DNA of 60,540 bases from Alphaproteobacteria bacterium (GTDB lineage Bacteria > Pseudomonadota > Alphaproteobacteria > JAUXUR01), in contig JAUXUR010000030.1 in assembly GCA_030680745.1 (NCBI GenBank), positions 1 to 60,540 on the forward strand, read 5' to 3'. The translations under genes were made by a program, and so were the position numbers. Positions 53,270-60,540 of the stretch are shown here, piece by piece (position 1 is the stretch's first letter; each line of letters begins with the position of its first letter). The notes under the pieces are model-generated. The model was given only the letters and a program-made list of their open reading frames with translations. It had not been told where the DNA came from and searched no databases.

Positions 53270-56200
53270 TTAAAGATTATCTTCATCATATTGATCGTTA
53301 GGTTTGTGAAAGTTTCTAGCATTTGCTTGAAAGGGGTCATCGTAAGGATCAAAATCATCATATTGATCGCGATAATGATCGAAATGTTGATCTTCCTCGT
53401 TATATTCTCTGAAAGTGCTTGAAGTTGATCCATAGGGATTTTGGCTTTCATACGATTTTTTTTCGTGCCTACTTTTTGACCGATGAAGACGGCGATCATC
53501 TTCATTGTCTTCATCATCAGAATGCCTGAATATATTTAGACGACTAGCTTGCCTTGTGAGATAATGCTGCATGCGTTTTTTATGTGAAGCTTCTTTTTCT
53601 TTTGCTTCATCACATTTAGATTTAGCTATATGTGTTGCTTCAACGCGTTTATCTTTGGTAAGTTCTAAATAACGGCGGACAAAAAGATCATCAGCACCAT
53701 GTGTAAAGAGACGTTGTAAAAACTTTTCATGTAAGGCGTCTTCTTCTTTTTGAGACATTTTTTTAGGAATTTGAATTGATTTTTGACTGGGGTTTTTTAG
53801 TTGAGAAGAATTTAAATTGGCAGGCTTTTTACTTGTGCTTAAATTGGTTGATGTCATTGGCGGAGGGGGTGGACCTAGTTCTTCAATTTCGGATTCATAC
53901 TTCAATTGTTGGTCATTGTCTGAAGATAAAATAGTGAGTTCAATAACAGGGCTTTCATCAATATTTGCAGATTTGTTTTGAATTTCATCTTCTTCATTCG
54001 TTGTTGTTGGCTCAAATAATTTTTCATCTTGCTCTATTAAATCATCAGGGGGTGTTTTAATTACACTTTCACTTTTCAACTTAGGTAGAGATTCATCTTG
54101 TGGTTCTTCAACCTCTTCATCATCCATTGTAATGATTTTTGCTTGATCTTTATCAATCTCTATATCATCAAACGCATTATTAATTTGATCTAAATCTTCT
54201 TTGTGTTGAAATTTATCGCTACACCATTTGTAAATTTCAGGAATTTTAAGGCCACCAAGCCAGGTTAAAAAACCGCCCGCACCACCGATACCTAATCCTA
54301 TATAAGTCCAATAATAGGCGCCAAACGATTGCATTAAAATATCGCCTAAGGCATACCCTGCTACAAGGCCTGCTGCTTCTGCTGCACATAAGGCGCCAAA
54401 TTCTTTAGCTGTAAAACTTAAAAAACTAGCTGTTTTATCTTCCTTTTGTGTATTTGTTGGTTTTGTTGATTGGCCAGGTTCTAGTAAAGAACGTCCAATC
54501 CAATAGGCTTCAACTTGTCTATCATCAGGCACTTCGTCTTCAATGTCGTCAGAAAAAAGACCACTTATGGCTTTTTGGGCTGTTTGATCACCGGGCACCA
54601 TAAATCCTTCTTCATTAGGATGATCGTGGGCCTCGAAAAATATTTGCGCATAAGGGTGATGTGCATCATATCCCACGACCATTTTATACCCTATGGCAAT
54701 CATATACATTAGTTTTTCAGCTTCTTTAGTATAACCTTGAAAATGAAGTTTTTTAATTGCAAAATTATCGAGATTTAGTACGATCTTAAATATCTTTTGT
54801 GCTTTTTTAATATTTTCTTCATCAAGATGAAGTGTATATTCGTCTATTGCTACATGGTTCATTTCTATTTCAACAAAATCTTCGTTATGAAAAGGCATGT
54901 TTGGCATTGATTGCGCATGTGGCTTTGTATCTAAAGAATCGTCGTCAATTACATTCTCATGTTGTTTTTTATGGTCAATATTATCTTCTTCAATAGGCGT
55001 TGGATTATGTCCCCAGGGATTAAAAGTGCTTAAGCGATGGAGCAGTGCTTTAGACCATCGTTTTAATCTTCCTTCCTCATGTGTTGTCTCTTTTCTTGGT
55101 GAGCGTTTTTGTAATTCATCATTCTTTGTCGTAATGCGTTCATGTTTTGTGATTTTTCGGTAAAGGGTTACAAATTTTTGATCATCTTCGCTTGTACCGT
55201 AAAGATGTATTAAGAATTTATCGTCTAGTTTCTTTTTTTCTTTAGGAGGTAATGTTTGGTATTTTGATAATTTTTCAAAGCTTGAACTTTCTTGAATGTT
55301 CAATGTTTGTACAGTATCAATGCTTGAATTTTCAGCAGAAGGTTGTTTGCTATTTTTTGATTTTTTTGATCTGCCCTCTTCCATGGCAACAATGTCTTCA
55401 AATTCGTCATCGTCCTCAGCTTCTTTCAGTTTATTTAAATTCTTTTTACTGCGACGTCTTTCTTTATATTTTTGATACATATTGTAAAGTTGTGAACTTG
55501 CAAACCAAGTAAGTGCGCCGCCTGCAGCGCCTATGCCAAGACCTATATATATCCAGTAGCTTTGATTTAGCATTTGCTGAAGTGCTTGCCCTGCTGCAAA
55601 ACCACCTGCAATGCCTGTTGCTTCAAAAGCGAGTAATGATCCAAGCTCTTTTGCTGAAAAAGTTACCCATGCGCCTTTTTGACGATCCTCCAGTAATTTT
55701 TTACCATCTTGTGCAAGTGCTGTTTTTTGTGCAGAACGTGCGAACCAAAAGGCTTGCATGCTCCAATCATCAGGTACATCATCTTCAATGCCATCTGTAT
55801 AAAGGCCGCTAATCGCAACCATTGATTTTGGATCACCTTCAACAGAAAATCCGCTATCGCCAGGATGTCTATGGGCATCAAAAAACAATTGTGCAAGGGG
55901 GTGGTTGGGATTATAGCCCAACACCATTTTGTACCCTATTGAATTCATGTATAAAAGTTCTTCAGCTTCTTCGATAAATCCTTTAAAATATAAATCTTTC
56001 ACTGCAAATAAATCTAATAATAATGACATTTTGAAAATTTTTTCAGCTTTTTCTTCGGGTGTTTCATCTGGATTAATTTCAAGCGCTGCTAAATGTTTAT
56101 TGGTTTCTTCATCTTTTGAATTTGCCGCATAAACTGAAAAATTAATATCTATTAAAAGTAAAATTATTAAACTGAAATGGAATAATTTCTTAATAAACAT
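53270..56200 (-). CDS. Large exported membrane protein with an internal duplication
   Basis: A 976-residue protein. MFIKKLFHFSLIILLLIDIN is a signal/anchor sequence; AGGTGG precedes the ATG at 56200. Two homologous halves follow. Each has a helical segment (LFAVKDLYFKGFIEEAEELL in the first, NFAIKKLHFQGYTKEAEKLM in the second), then YKMVLGYNPNHPLAQLFFDA or its counterpart, a D-rich DDVPDDW/DEVPDDR motif, FTAKE followed by a Gly/Ala-rich membrane pair (YIGLGIGAAGGALTW and YIGLGIGGAGGFLTW), and a charged tail. The extreme C-terminus is rich in Asp, His, Tyr and Arg. Function unknown. The duplicated Gly-rich hairpins suggest insertion into a membrane. It is convergent with the exported protein at 50632. 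Confidence 0.78.
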   Translation of the reverse strand: MFIKKLFHFSLIILLLIDINFSVYAANSKDEETNKHLAALEINPDETPEEKAEKIFKMSLLLDLFAVKDLYFKGFIEEAEELLYMNSIGYKMVLGYNPNHPLAQLFFDAHRHPGDSGFSVEGDPKSMVAISGLYTDGIEDDVPDDWSMQAFWFARSAQKTALAQDGKKLLEDRQKGAWVTFSAKELGSLLAFEATGIAGGFAAGQALQQMLNQSYWIYIGLGIGAAGGALTWFASSQLYNMYQKYKERRRSKKNLNKLKEAEDDDEFEDIVAMEEGRSKKSKNSKQPSAENSSIDTVQTLNIQESSSFEKLSKYQTLPPKEKKKLDDKFLIHLYGTSEDDQKFVTLYRKITKHERITTKNDELQKRSPRKETTHEEGRLKRWSKALLHRLSTFNPWGHNPTPIEEDNIDHKKQHENVIDDDSLDTKPHAQSMPNMPFHNEDFVEIEMNHVAIDEYTLHLDEENIKKAQKIFKIVLNLDNFAIKKLHFQGYTKEAEKLMYMIAIGYKMVVGYDAHHPYAQIFFEAHDHPNEEGFMVPGDQTAQKAISGLFSDDIEDEVPDDRQVEAYWIGRSLLEPGQSTKPTNTQKEDKTASFLSFTAKEFGALCAAEAAGLVAGYALGDILMQSFGAYYWTYIGLGIGGAGGFLTWLGGLKIPEIYKWCSDKFQHKEDLDQINNAFDDIEIDKDQAKIITMDDEEVEEPQDESLPKLKSESVIKTPPDDLIEQDEKLFEPTTTNEEDEIQNKSANIDESPVIELTILSSDNDQQLKYESEIEELGPPPPPMTSTNLSTSKKPANLNSSQLKNPSQKSIQIPKKMSQKEEDALHEKFLQRLFTHGADDLFVRRYLELTKDKRVEATHIAKSKCDEAKEKEASHKKRMQHYLTRQASRLNIFRHSDDEDNEDDRRLHRSKSRHEKKSYESQNPYGSTSSTFREYNEEDQHFDHYRDQYDDFDPYDDPFQANARNFHKPNDQYDEDNL

Positions 56201-56363
56201 TAACACCACCTATAAATTTTTTTATAATTTAGTCTAACATTCTTATTTTTTTTGAAAATATTTTTTTTATGGCAGTATTACTTATAAAATATAAAATTTA
56301 TTTAAAAAATATTTGATTTCAGCGGAGAAATAGAATTGAAGATAAAATTTTTAATTAGAAAAG

Positions 56364-57659
56364 CTAATTTGCTTTTACCTTTAGCAACTCTTTCCATTCA
56401 GTTGTATAATGTGGTGATTTTAGTAAGGATTTCGACTGCCAAAGACGTTTTGTGCCAATGCTTGCGCTTGTAACGGTTTCTTTGCCATGTTTGCGATTGA
56501 TTTTATCCATTAATTTCATGATATCGTCTGATTTTGGTTGAGTGGGTGTTTCAAGAAAATTAACTTGTGTTGTATCTATTGGACAAAAATCATACAGCAT
56601 AATGCCCGCTTTTTTATAAGCAGTCCCAGGTTTAAAGATGGATTTTAAGGCTGTTTGAGCAGCACCAATCAGCGCAAAACAATCATTTGTTGCACGCTCA
56701 AGCGGCAACAGAATTGTGTCATGCCGGTAGGATTTTCCAGGCCCAGATTTCATTTGTAAAAATAAAGATCCTTTCCGCGCCATGCGTTTGTCTTCGCGTA
56801 GTTTTTCAGAGGCACGATGTGCATAAAGCGCAACAGCTTCGCTTAATTCTTGGAAATGGGTGATGCGATAACCAAAAGATCGCGAGACAACAATGGATTT
56901 TCGAGGATTTACAAGATCATCAAGGGGAATACAATCGATGCCTTGAAGCTCCATAAGAATGCGTTGTCCCATAATACCCATTTGTTTTTGAATCCATGAG
57001 GAAGACGTATTCACAAAATCGTAAGCGCTCCATATCCCATTGCGTTCTAGCAATTTTGTTGATTGCCGGCCTATTCCCCAGATATCTCCAATTTTTATTT
57101 GTTGAAGCAGATGGTTTGAATCTGGCAAAGAAGGGATGAATGCAACATTTTTATAATCAGGATTTTTTTTGGCGAGCAAACTCCCCAATTTTGCAAGCGT
57201 TTTGGTTTGTCCAATGCCAACAGAAATAGGGATGCCCGTATATTGTGTAATGCGTTTTTTTAATTTTTGCCCTTCTTCTTGAGCTTGTTCATAATTAAGT
57301 CCTTTGAAACTTATAAAGGCTTCGTCAATTGAATAAATTTCAATCTCGGTGGAGGCTTCTTGCAGAATTGACATAACGCGTGAAGACATATCCGCATAAA
57401 GGGGGAAATTAGAGGATTTTGTGATGATGTTATGACGCGTAATGAGTTCTTTGAGTTCAAAAACAGGTTGTCCCATTTGAACGCCCAAGGCTTTTGTTTC
57501 ATTCGAGCGCGCAATCACGCAGCCATCATTGCCGGATAATACAATAACAGGTTTGTTATGTAATCTTGGATCAAAGACACGTTCGCAGGATACATAAAAA
57601 TTATTGCAATCAATAAGGGCTATTAAATTTTGGGCATTATTATTAAAGGAAATATTCAC
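56364..57659 (-). CDS. umuC: Y-family DNA polymerase UmuC
   Basis: A 431-residue translesion polymerase subunit (Escherichia coli UmuC: 422). The palm motifs are [19 protein letters not shown] with the first catalytic Asp, [17 protein letters not shown], and [10 protein letters not shown] with the second Asp/Glu pair. The helix-hairpin-helix and little-finger region follow, with [10 protein letters not shown]. UmuC needs a cleaved UmuD dimer; no umuD lies in the window. Its ATG lies 17 bp inside the yggT gene, so the two are coupled. No LexA box could be seen by eye. Confidence 0.93.
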   Translation of the reverse strand: MNISFNNNAQNLIALIDCNNFYVSCERVFDPRLHNKPVIVLSGNDGCVIARSNETKALGVQMGQPVFELKELITRHNIITKSSNFPLYADMSSRVMSILQEASTEIEIYSIDEAFISFKGLNYEQAQEEGQKLKKRITQYTGIPISVGIGQTKTLAKLGSLLAKKNPDYKNVAFIPSLPDSNHLLQQIKIGDIWGIGRQSTKLLERNGIWSAYDFVNTSSSWIQKQMGIMGQRILMELQGIDCIPLDDLVNPRKSIVVSRSFGYRITHFQELSEAVALYAHRASEKLREDKRMARKGSLFLQMKSGPGKSYRHDTILLPLERATNDCFALIGAAQTALKSIFKPGTAYKKAGIMLYDFCPIDTTQVNFLETPTQPKSDDIMKLMDKINRKHGKETVTSASIGTKRLWQSKSLLKSPHYTTEWKELLKVKAN

Positions 57660-57921
57660 GCAACAAACTTCTTATAAAGAAAATAAGTAAAATCACAATA
57701 ATGGGTGAAAAATCAATGCCGTTAACAGTCGGAATGATCCGACGAATCGGCCTGTAAACAGGTTCCGTGATGCGATAAAGAACGTCGTAGATTGTGGCGA
57801 TAAAGCGATTATAGGTATTGACGATGTTAAAAGCGATAAGCCAACTTAAAATAACCGAAATTATCAGCGCCCAAACATAAAGTCCTAAAATAGCATCAAT
57901 TAATAAAACGATTGATTTCAT
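57643..57921 (-). CDS. YggT-family membrane protein
   Basis: A 92-residue inner-membrane protein with two helices, at about residues 4-24 ([20 protein letters not shown]) and 66-86. The conserved loop [20 protein letters not shown] lies between them. YggT proteins are widespread; some members aid cytochrome or thylakoid biogenesis and osmotic tolerance, but no biochemical role is known here. The coding end overlaps umuC by 17 bp, so this gene leads a two-gene operon. Confidence 0.9.
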   Translation of the reverse strand: MKSIVLLIDAILGLYVWALIISVILSWLIAFNIVNTYNRFIATIYDVLYRITEPVYRPIRRIIPTVNGIDFSPIIVILLIFFIRSLLREYFL

Positions 57922-58112
57922 AAGCCTACCTGATTGAATTTATATTTTTGCTGGATAAAGTATAGCAGATTTTTTTTTTTTGACTATATCCAAAGATTTA
58001 AACGCTTGAAAGAGTTTTGGTCATATTAATTGCCAATAAAAACTATTTGCATCTTAAAAAAAATAGCTTACCGTGAAGTTAAGAAAGCTAATTAAATTAA
58101 CTGGAGTTAGAA

Positions 58113-59084
58113 ATGCTAAGAAAATTCAAGACATTATTAATGGGTACGGCACTGTCGATTACCTTAATTGGGGCAGCCAATGCTAGTTGGTTAACGTTTC
58201 AAGGGCAAGAACAGGTTGCTGATATTTTAGCGGATGGTTGGACACAATGTTCCGATGGTCAAGATTATGATCTTGTACAATCAAGTTTTGATGCTGATGA
58301 ACGCGCAAAAGTTGCAAAATTAAAGGATAAAGAATTTGGTGTTGCGCTTATTCCTGAAAGACATGTTTTTTCACGCGAAACTGAATGTGATTATACGTTG
58401 AAGTTCGCTTATAAAGATTCAAAAGACAATACGAAGATGTTATCAATTAACGTTGTTCTTCAAAGACAACCTCATCCGATGGGCAAAAACCTAAATATGG
58501 ATGAAATTGTTTTAAAAGTTAATGAAATGCTTCCAGGCATTGTCACTAAAGTGCTCACTTTCATTGTGCCACAGATTGAAAAAGTTGCGCCAGAACTAAT
58601 TGATTCTATTGTTGGAAAATTAGATACAACAACAACTGATCCCGTTTCTGGTGAAGTTTCTTCTCCATCGGCCGCTTCGTCCTTTATAACAATGGTATTA
58701 AATCAATTTAAACCTTTAATTCCAATGTTGACGTCAGCATTGAATTCGTTTGGACCAGAAATTGCTCATAAGATTTTTGCAGCTTTGGCTGGTGCGTTAG
58801 GTGTTGATTTACCGGCTGCTTTACCAGCTTCTGATCCAGCTGTTGTACCTGCTGTTGATCCAGCTGTAGTGCCTGCTGTTGTACCGGCATCTGATCCCGC
58901 TGTAGTGCCTGCTGTTGATCCAGCTGTTGTGCCAGCTATTGATCTGGTCGTTGCAAATTCAGATGATAAACAAAAAAAGCCTAAAGATGATAAACCTAAT
59001 AAAAAACCCAAAGATGGCGATAAAAAACCACATGACAAAAAACCTAAAGATGGCGATAAAAAACCTAAAAAAGATAAAGAGTAA
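58113..59084 (+). CDS. Exported Pro/Val/Ala-repeat protein, paralogue 1
   Basis: A 323-residue protein. The signal peptide MLRKFKTLLMGTALSITLIG-AANA is nearly that of the next gene. Residues ~25-130 form a small domain with VADI, DLVQSSFDADER and two Cys; residues ~135-235 are helical. A low-complexity stretch follows, built of ASDPAVVPAVDPAVVPA units (about 238-280), and then a highly charged Lys/Asp/Pro tail (KKPKDGDKKPHDKKPKDGDK). CTGGAG lies 8 bp before the ATG. EF-P, also encoded here, would help translate such Pro-rich stretches. A surface stalk or spacer is the likely physical role; the function is unknown. Confidence 0.78.
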   Translation: MLRKFKTLLMGTALSITLIGAANASWLTFQGQEQVADILADGWTQCSDGQDYDLVQSSFDADERAKVAKLKDKEFGVALIPERHVFSRETECDYTLKFAYKDSKDNTKMLSINVVLQRQPHPMGKNLNMDEIVLKVNEMLPGIVTKVLTFIVPQIEKVAPELIDSIVGKLDTTTTDPVSGEVSSPSAASSFITMVLNQFKPLIPMLTSALNSFGPEIAHKIFAALAGALGVDLPAALPASDPAVVPAVDPAVVPAVVPASDPAVVPAVDPAVVPAIDLVVANSDDKQKKPKDDKPNKKPKDGDKKPHDKKPKDGDKKPKKDKE

Positions 59085-59092
59085 GTAAGTGT

Positions 59093-59192
59093 AGTCGATA
59101 GACATGAGGAATAGACAAGGAACAACGAACAAAGTGTATCCTTATATACATGAGTGAGGCGTGACGATGTATCCTTCCAATGGCTATCGACT
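59093..59192. repeat. Inverted-repeat element, family 2 (copy 5, diverged)
   Basis: The ends AGTCGATAG and CTATCGACT are exact complements, but differ from the ends of the other copies. The centre, AAGTGTATCCTTATATACAT followed by GAGTGAGGCGTGACGATG, parallels GGAATGTACTTAAGTACATG and GAG. It lies 9 bp after the stop of paralogue 1. Confidence 0.6.
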
Positions 59193-59243
59193 GTATATCC
59201 TGACTTTTTGAAGATCTCTTTAGAAAGTCAGCACGATGTTATT

Positions 59244-59277
59244 TAAAAAAAACCAGGTCTAACGGTCTGGTTTTTTT
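59244..59277 (+). terminator. Probable terminator between the two paralogues
   Basis: AAAAAAACCAG and CTGGTTTTTTT flank a 10-nt loop, and the 3' arm runs into a T tract. It marks the end of the transcript of paralogue 1. Confidence 0.7.
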
Positions 59278-59491
59278 ATATTCAATGGATTTTCTTAATA
59301 TTCTTTAAATAGTTAATACAAATTAATTTTCTTAATATTTATTAATGTTAATTTTTTATATGTTTATACAAATACTTATAGAATAAAATATTCTATAGTC
59401 ATATTTATTGTCTTTTAAAACTATTTTAATCAGAAAAAAAATAGCCTATCGTTATATCAGAAAAAAGTAATTAAATTGACCGGAGTAGGAA

Positions 59492-60540
59492 ATGCTGAGA
59501 AAAATCAAACTATTATTAATGAGTGTTGTGGTAACGCTCACGTTTTTAGGGGCAGCCAATGCCGTCAATTGGCCAACAATAAGTGGTTACGATGCAGTAG
59601 CTGATATTGCTTCACCTGGTTATTCAGCTATTGGTGAGCACAATTTTGATTTAGTTCAAGGCAGCTTTAATTTAGATGAGCGTTTAGCAGTTCTTGATGC
59701 TCCGTTAAACCAAATAAAAGAAATATCCTTTGAACCAACAGATTCAGAAGAAGAAGGAAATATTAAAAAATATTTTTTAAAAATATCTTTTGAAGATTCC
59801 GCTAATTATGAACCATTATTAATTGATGTAGCCCTTAAAAGAGAAACAGAAGAAGAAGCTCAAGTTAGGGAAGCGATCCAAGAAGAAATTGATGTGCTTC
59901 GAAATGAGCTTGAAGCTAAAGAAGAACAAATAAGAAATTATGAAGAACTTGTTCAGCAGTTATTGGCTAAAATTTATGCAAGTGAGCATCCCGATGCAGT
60001 TGTTGATCCAGTTGTCGAAGTGCCCGCTGTTGAACCGGTCGTTGAAGTGCCAGCTGCGGATCCAGTAGTCGAAGTACCAGTTGTTGAACCAGTTGTTGAA
60101 GTACTAGCTGCTGATCCAGTTGTCGAAGTGCCAGCTGCTGATCCAGTGCTCGAAGTATCAGCCGTTGAGCCAGTTGTCGAAGTGCCAGCTGCTGATCCAG
60201 TAGTCGAAGTGCCAGCTGCTGATCCAGTGCTCGAAGTACCAGCCGTTGATCCAATCGTTGAAGTACCAGCTGCTGATCCAATCGTTGAAGTACCAGCTGC
60301 TGATCCAGTTGTCGAAGTGCCAGTTATTGAACAAGTAGCTGAAGTGCCAGCTGTTGAAGCAGTTGTCGAAGTGCCAGTTATTGAACAAGTAGCTGAAGTG
60401 CCAGCTGCTGATCCAGTCGTCGAAGTGCCAGCTGCTGATCCAGTCGTTGATGAAGCGCCAGTAGTTGCACCAGTCGTTGATGAAGCGCCAGTAGTTGCAC
60501 CAGTCGTGGATGAAGCGCCAGTAGTTGCACCAGTCGTTGA
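59492..60540 (+). CDS. Exported Pro/Val/Ala/Glu-repeat protein, paralogue 2 (runs off the right edge)
   Basis: A partial gene of at least 349 codons with no stop before the window ends. The start ATG follows CGGAGTAGG by 2-8 bp. The signal peptide MLRKIKLLLMSVVVTLTFLG-AANA and the following VADI...DLVQGSFNLDER match paralogue 1. Residues ~130-160 form a short coiled coil (EEAQVREAIQEEIDVLRNEL). From about residue 168 a long tandem repeat begins: 9-residue units VVEVPAADP and variants (VVEVPAVEP, VLEVPAVDP, VVEVPVIEQ), about 18 copies, then DEAPVVAPVV units of 10 residues. The protein is acidic in this part, unlike the basic tail of paralogue 1. Probable surface or secreted spacer protein. Confidence 0.82.
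   Translation, partial: MLRKIKLLLMSVVVTLTFLGAANAVNWPTISGYDAVADIASPGYSAIGEHNFDLVQGSFNLDERLAVLDAPLNQIKEISFEPTDSEEEGNIKKYFLKISFEDSANYEPLLIDVALKRETEEEAQVREAIQEEIDVLRNELEAKEEQIRNYEELVQQLLAKIYASEHPDAVVDPVVEVPAVEPVVEVPAADPVVEVPVVEPVVEVLAADPVVEVPAADPVLEVSAVEPVVEVPAADPVVEVPAADPVLEVPAVDPIVEVPAADPIVEVPAADPVVEVPVIEQVAEVPAVEAVVEVPVIEQVAEVPAADPVVEVPAADPVVDEAPVVAPVVDEAPVVAPVVDEAPVVAPVV

Noticed and set aside
59967..60388. Leu/Gln-rich and Trp/His-rich open frames on the minus strand
   Set aside because: They are antisense shadows of the 27-bp repeats of the plus-strand gene starting at 59492; their composition simply mirrors the repeat.
59995..60540. Regular short repeats resembling a CRISPR array
   Set aside because: The units are in frame, contiguous and without unique spacers of constant size; they encode a peptide repeat.

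Overview
The window is AT-rich, compact bacterial chromosome, most likely from an alphaproteobacterium with a host-associated lifestyle (Holosporales/Rickettsiales-like). The evidence is the codon and base bias, a dnaJ-like/cobS/cobT operon, the class I aldolase-efp-suhB series, the dapD/dapE succinylase branch, and an unusually large share of exported, repeat-rich proteins without recognisable enzymes. The lineage is inferred from gene content; no 16S rRNA gene is present.

Layout. 1-2929: end of a glycan or surface-polymer operon (truncated gene, NAD-dependent epimerase, FAD oxidoreductase, GtrA flippase). 2985-8637: a scar of mobile DNA. A tyrosine-recombinase gene is split in frame by a complete 4.2-kb Tn3-family transposon (3311-7546, 5-bp target duplication TATTT). 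Next to it lies an intact IS6-family element (7717-8553) without target duplication, beside the stub of an exported protein. 8739-13827 (minus strand): cobT-, cobS- and dnaJ-like genes, then a fusion of a periplasmic binding domain to a TRIC channel. 13968-17228: class I fructose-bisphosphate aldolase, EF-P, inositol monophosphatase-family protein and a class D beta-lactamase. 17568-21119: small exported proteins around htpG, one with its start codon inside a perfect hairpin. 21172-24361: tRNA-Ser(GGA) and clpB.

24772-32192: exported AAA+ ATPase, exported leucine-rich-repeat protein, LysE/ArgO exporter, guanylate kinase, lysophospholipase-like hydrolase, and an exported protein built of 45-residue helical repeats. 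32246-38563 (minus strand): dapE, dapD, HAD phosphatase, engB, yidC, yidD, rnpA and rpmH, the last two pushed apart by two inverted-repeat elements. 38935-46560: Sel1/TPR-type exported protein, lolA, a large exported protein with 50-residue C-terminal repeats, MarR, EVE and VOC proteins. 46839-50008: pgi and mutL. 50632-57921: coiled-coil exported protein, a 976-residue protein with an internal duplication, umuC and yggT. 58113-60540: two tandem paralogous exported proteins with Pro/Val/Ala repeats; the second runs off the window.

Housekeeping functions (protein insertion, RNase P, ribosome, chaperones, mismatch repair, diaminopimelate synthesis) are complete genes. The accessory content is of two kinds: rapidly evolving exported proteins, and small palindromic elements. 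At least three repeat families can be recognised by eye: a CGTCRTTGCGA palindrome family (four copies plus a fragment), a family with complementary but variable ends around a TGTACTTAAGTACA-like core (five copies), and a 53-bp direct repeat (two copies).
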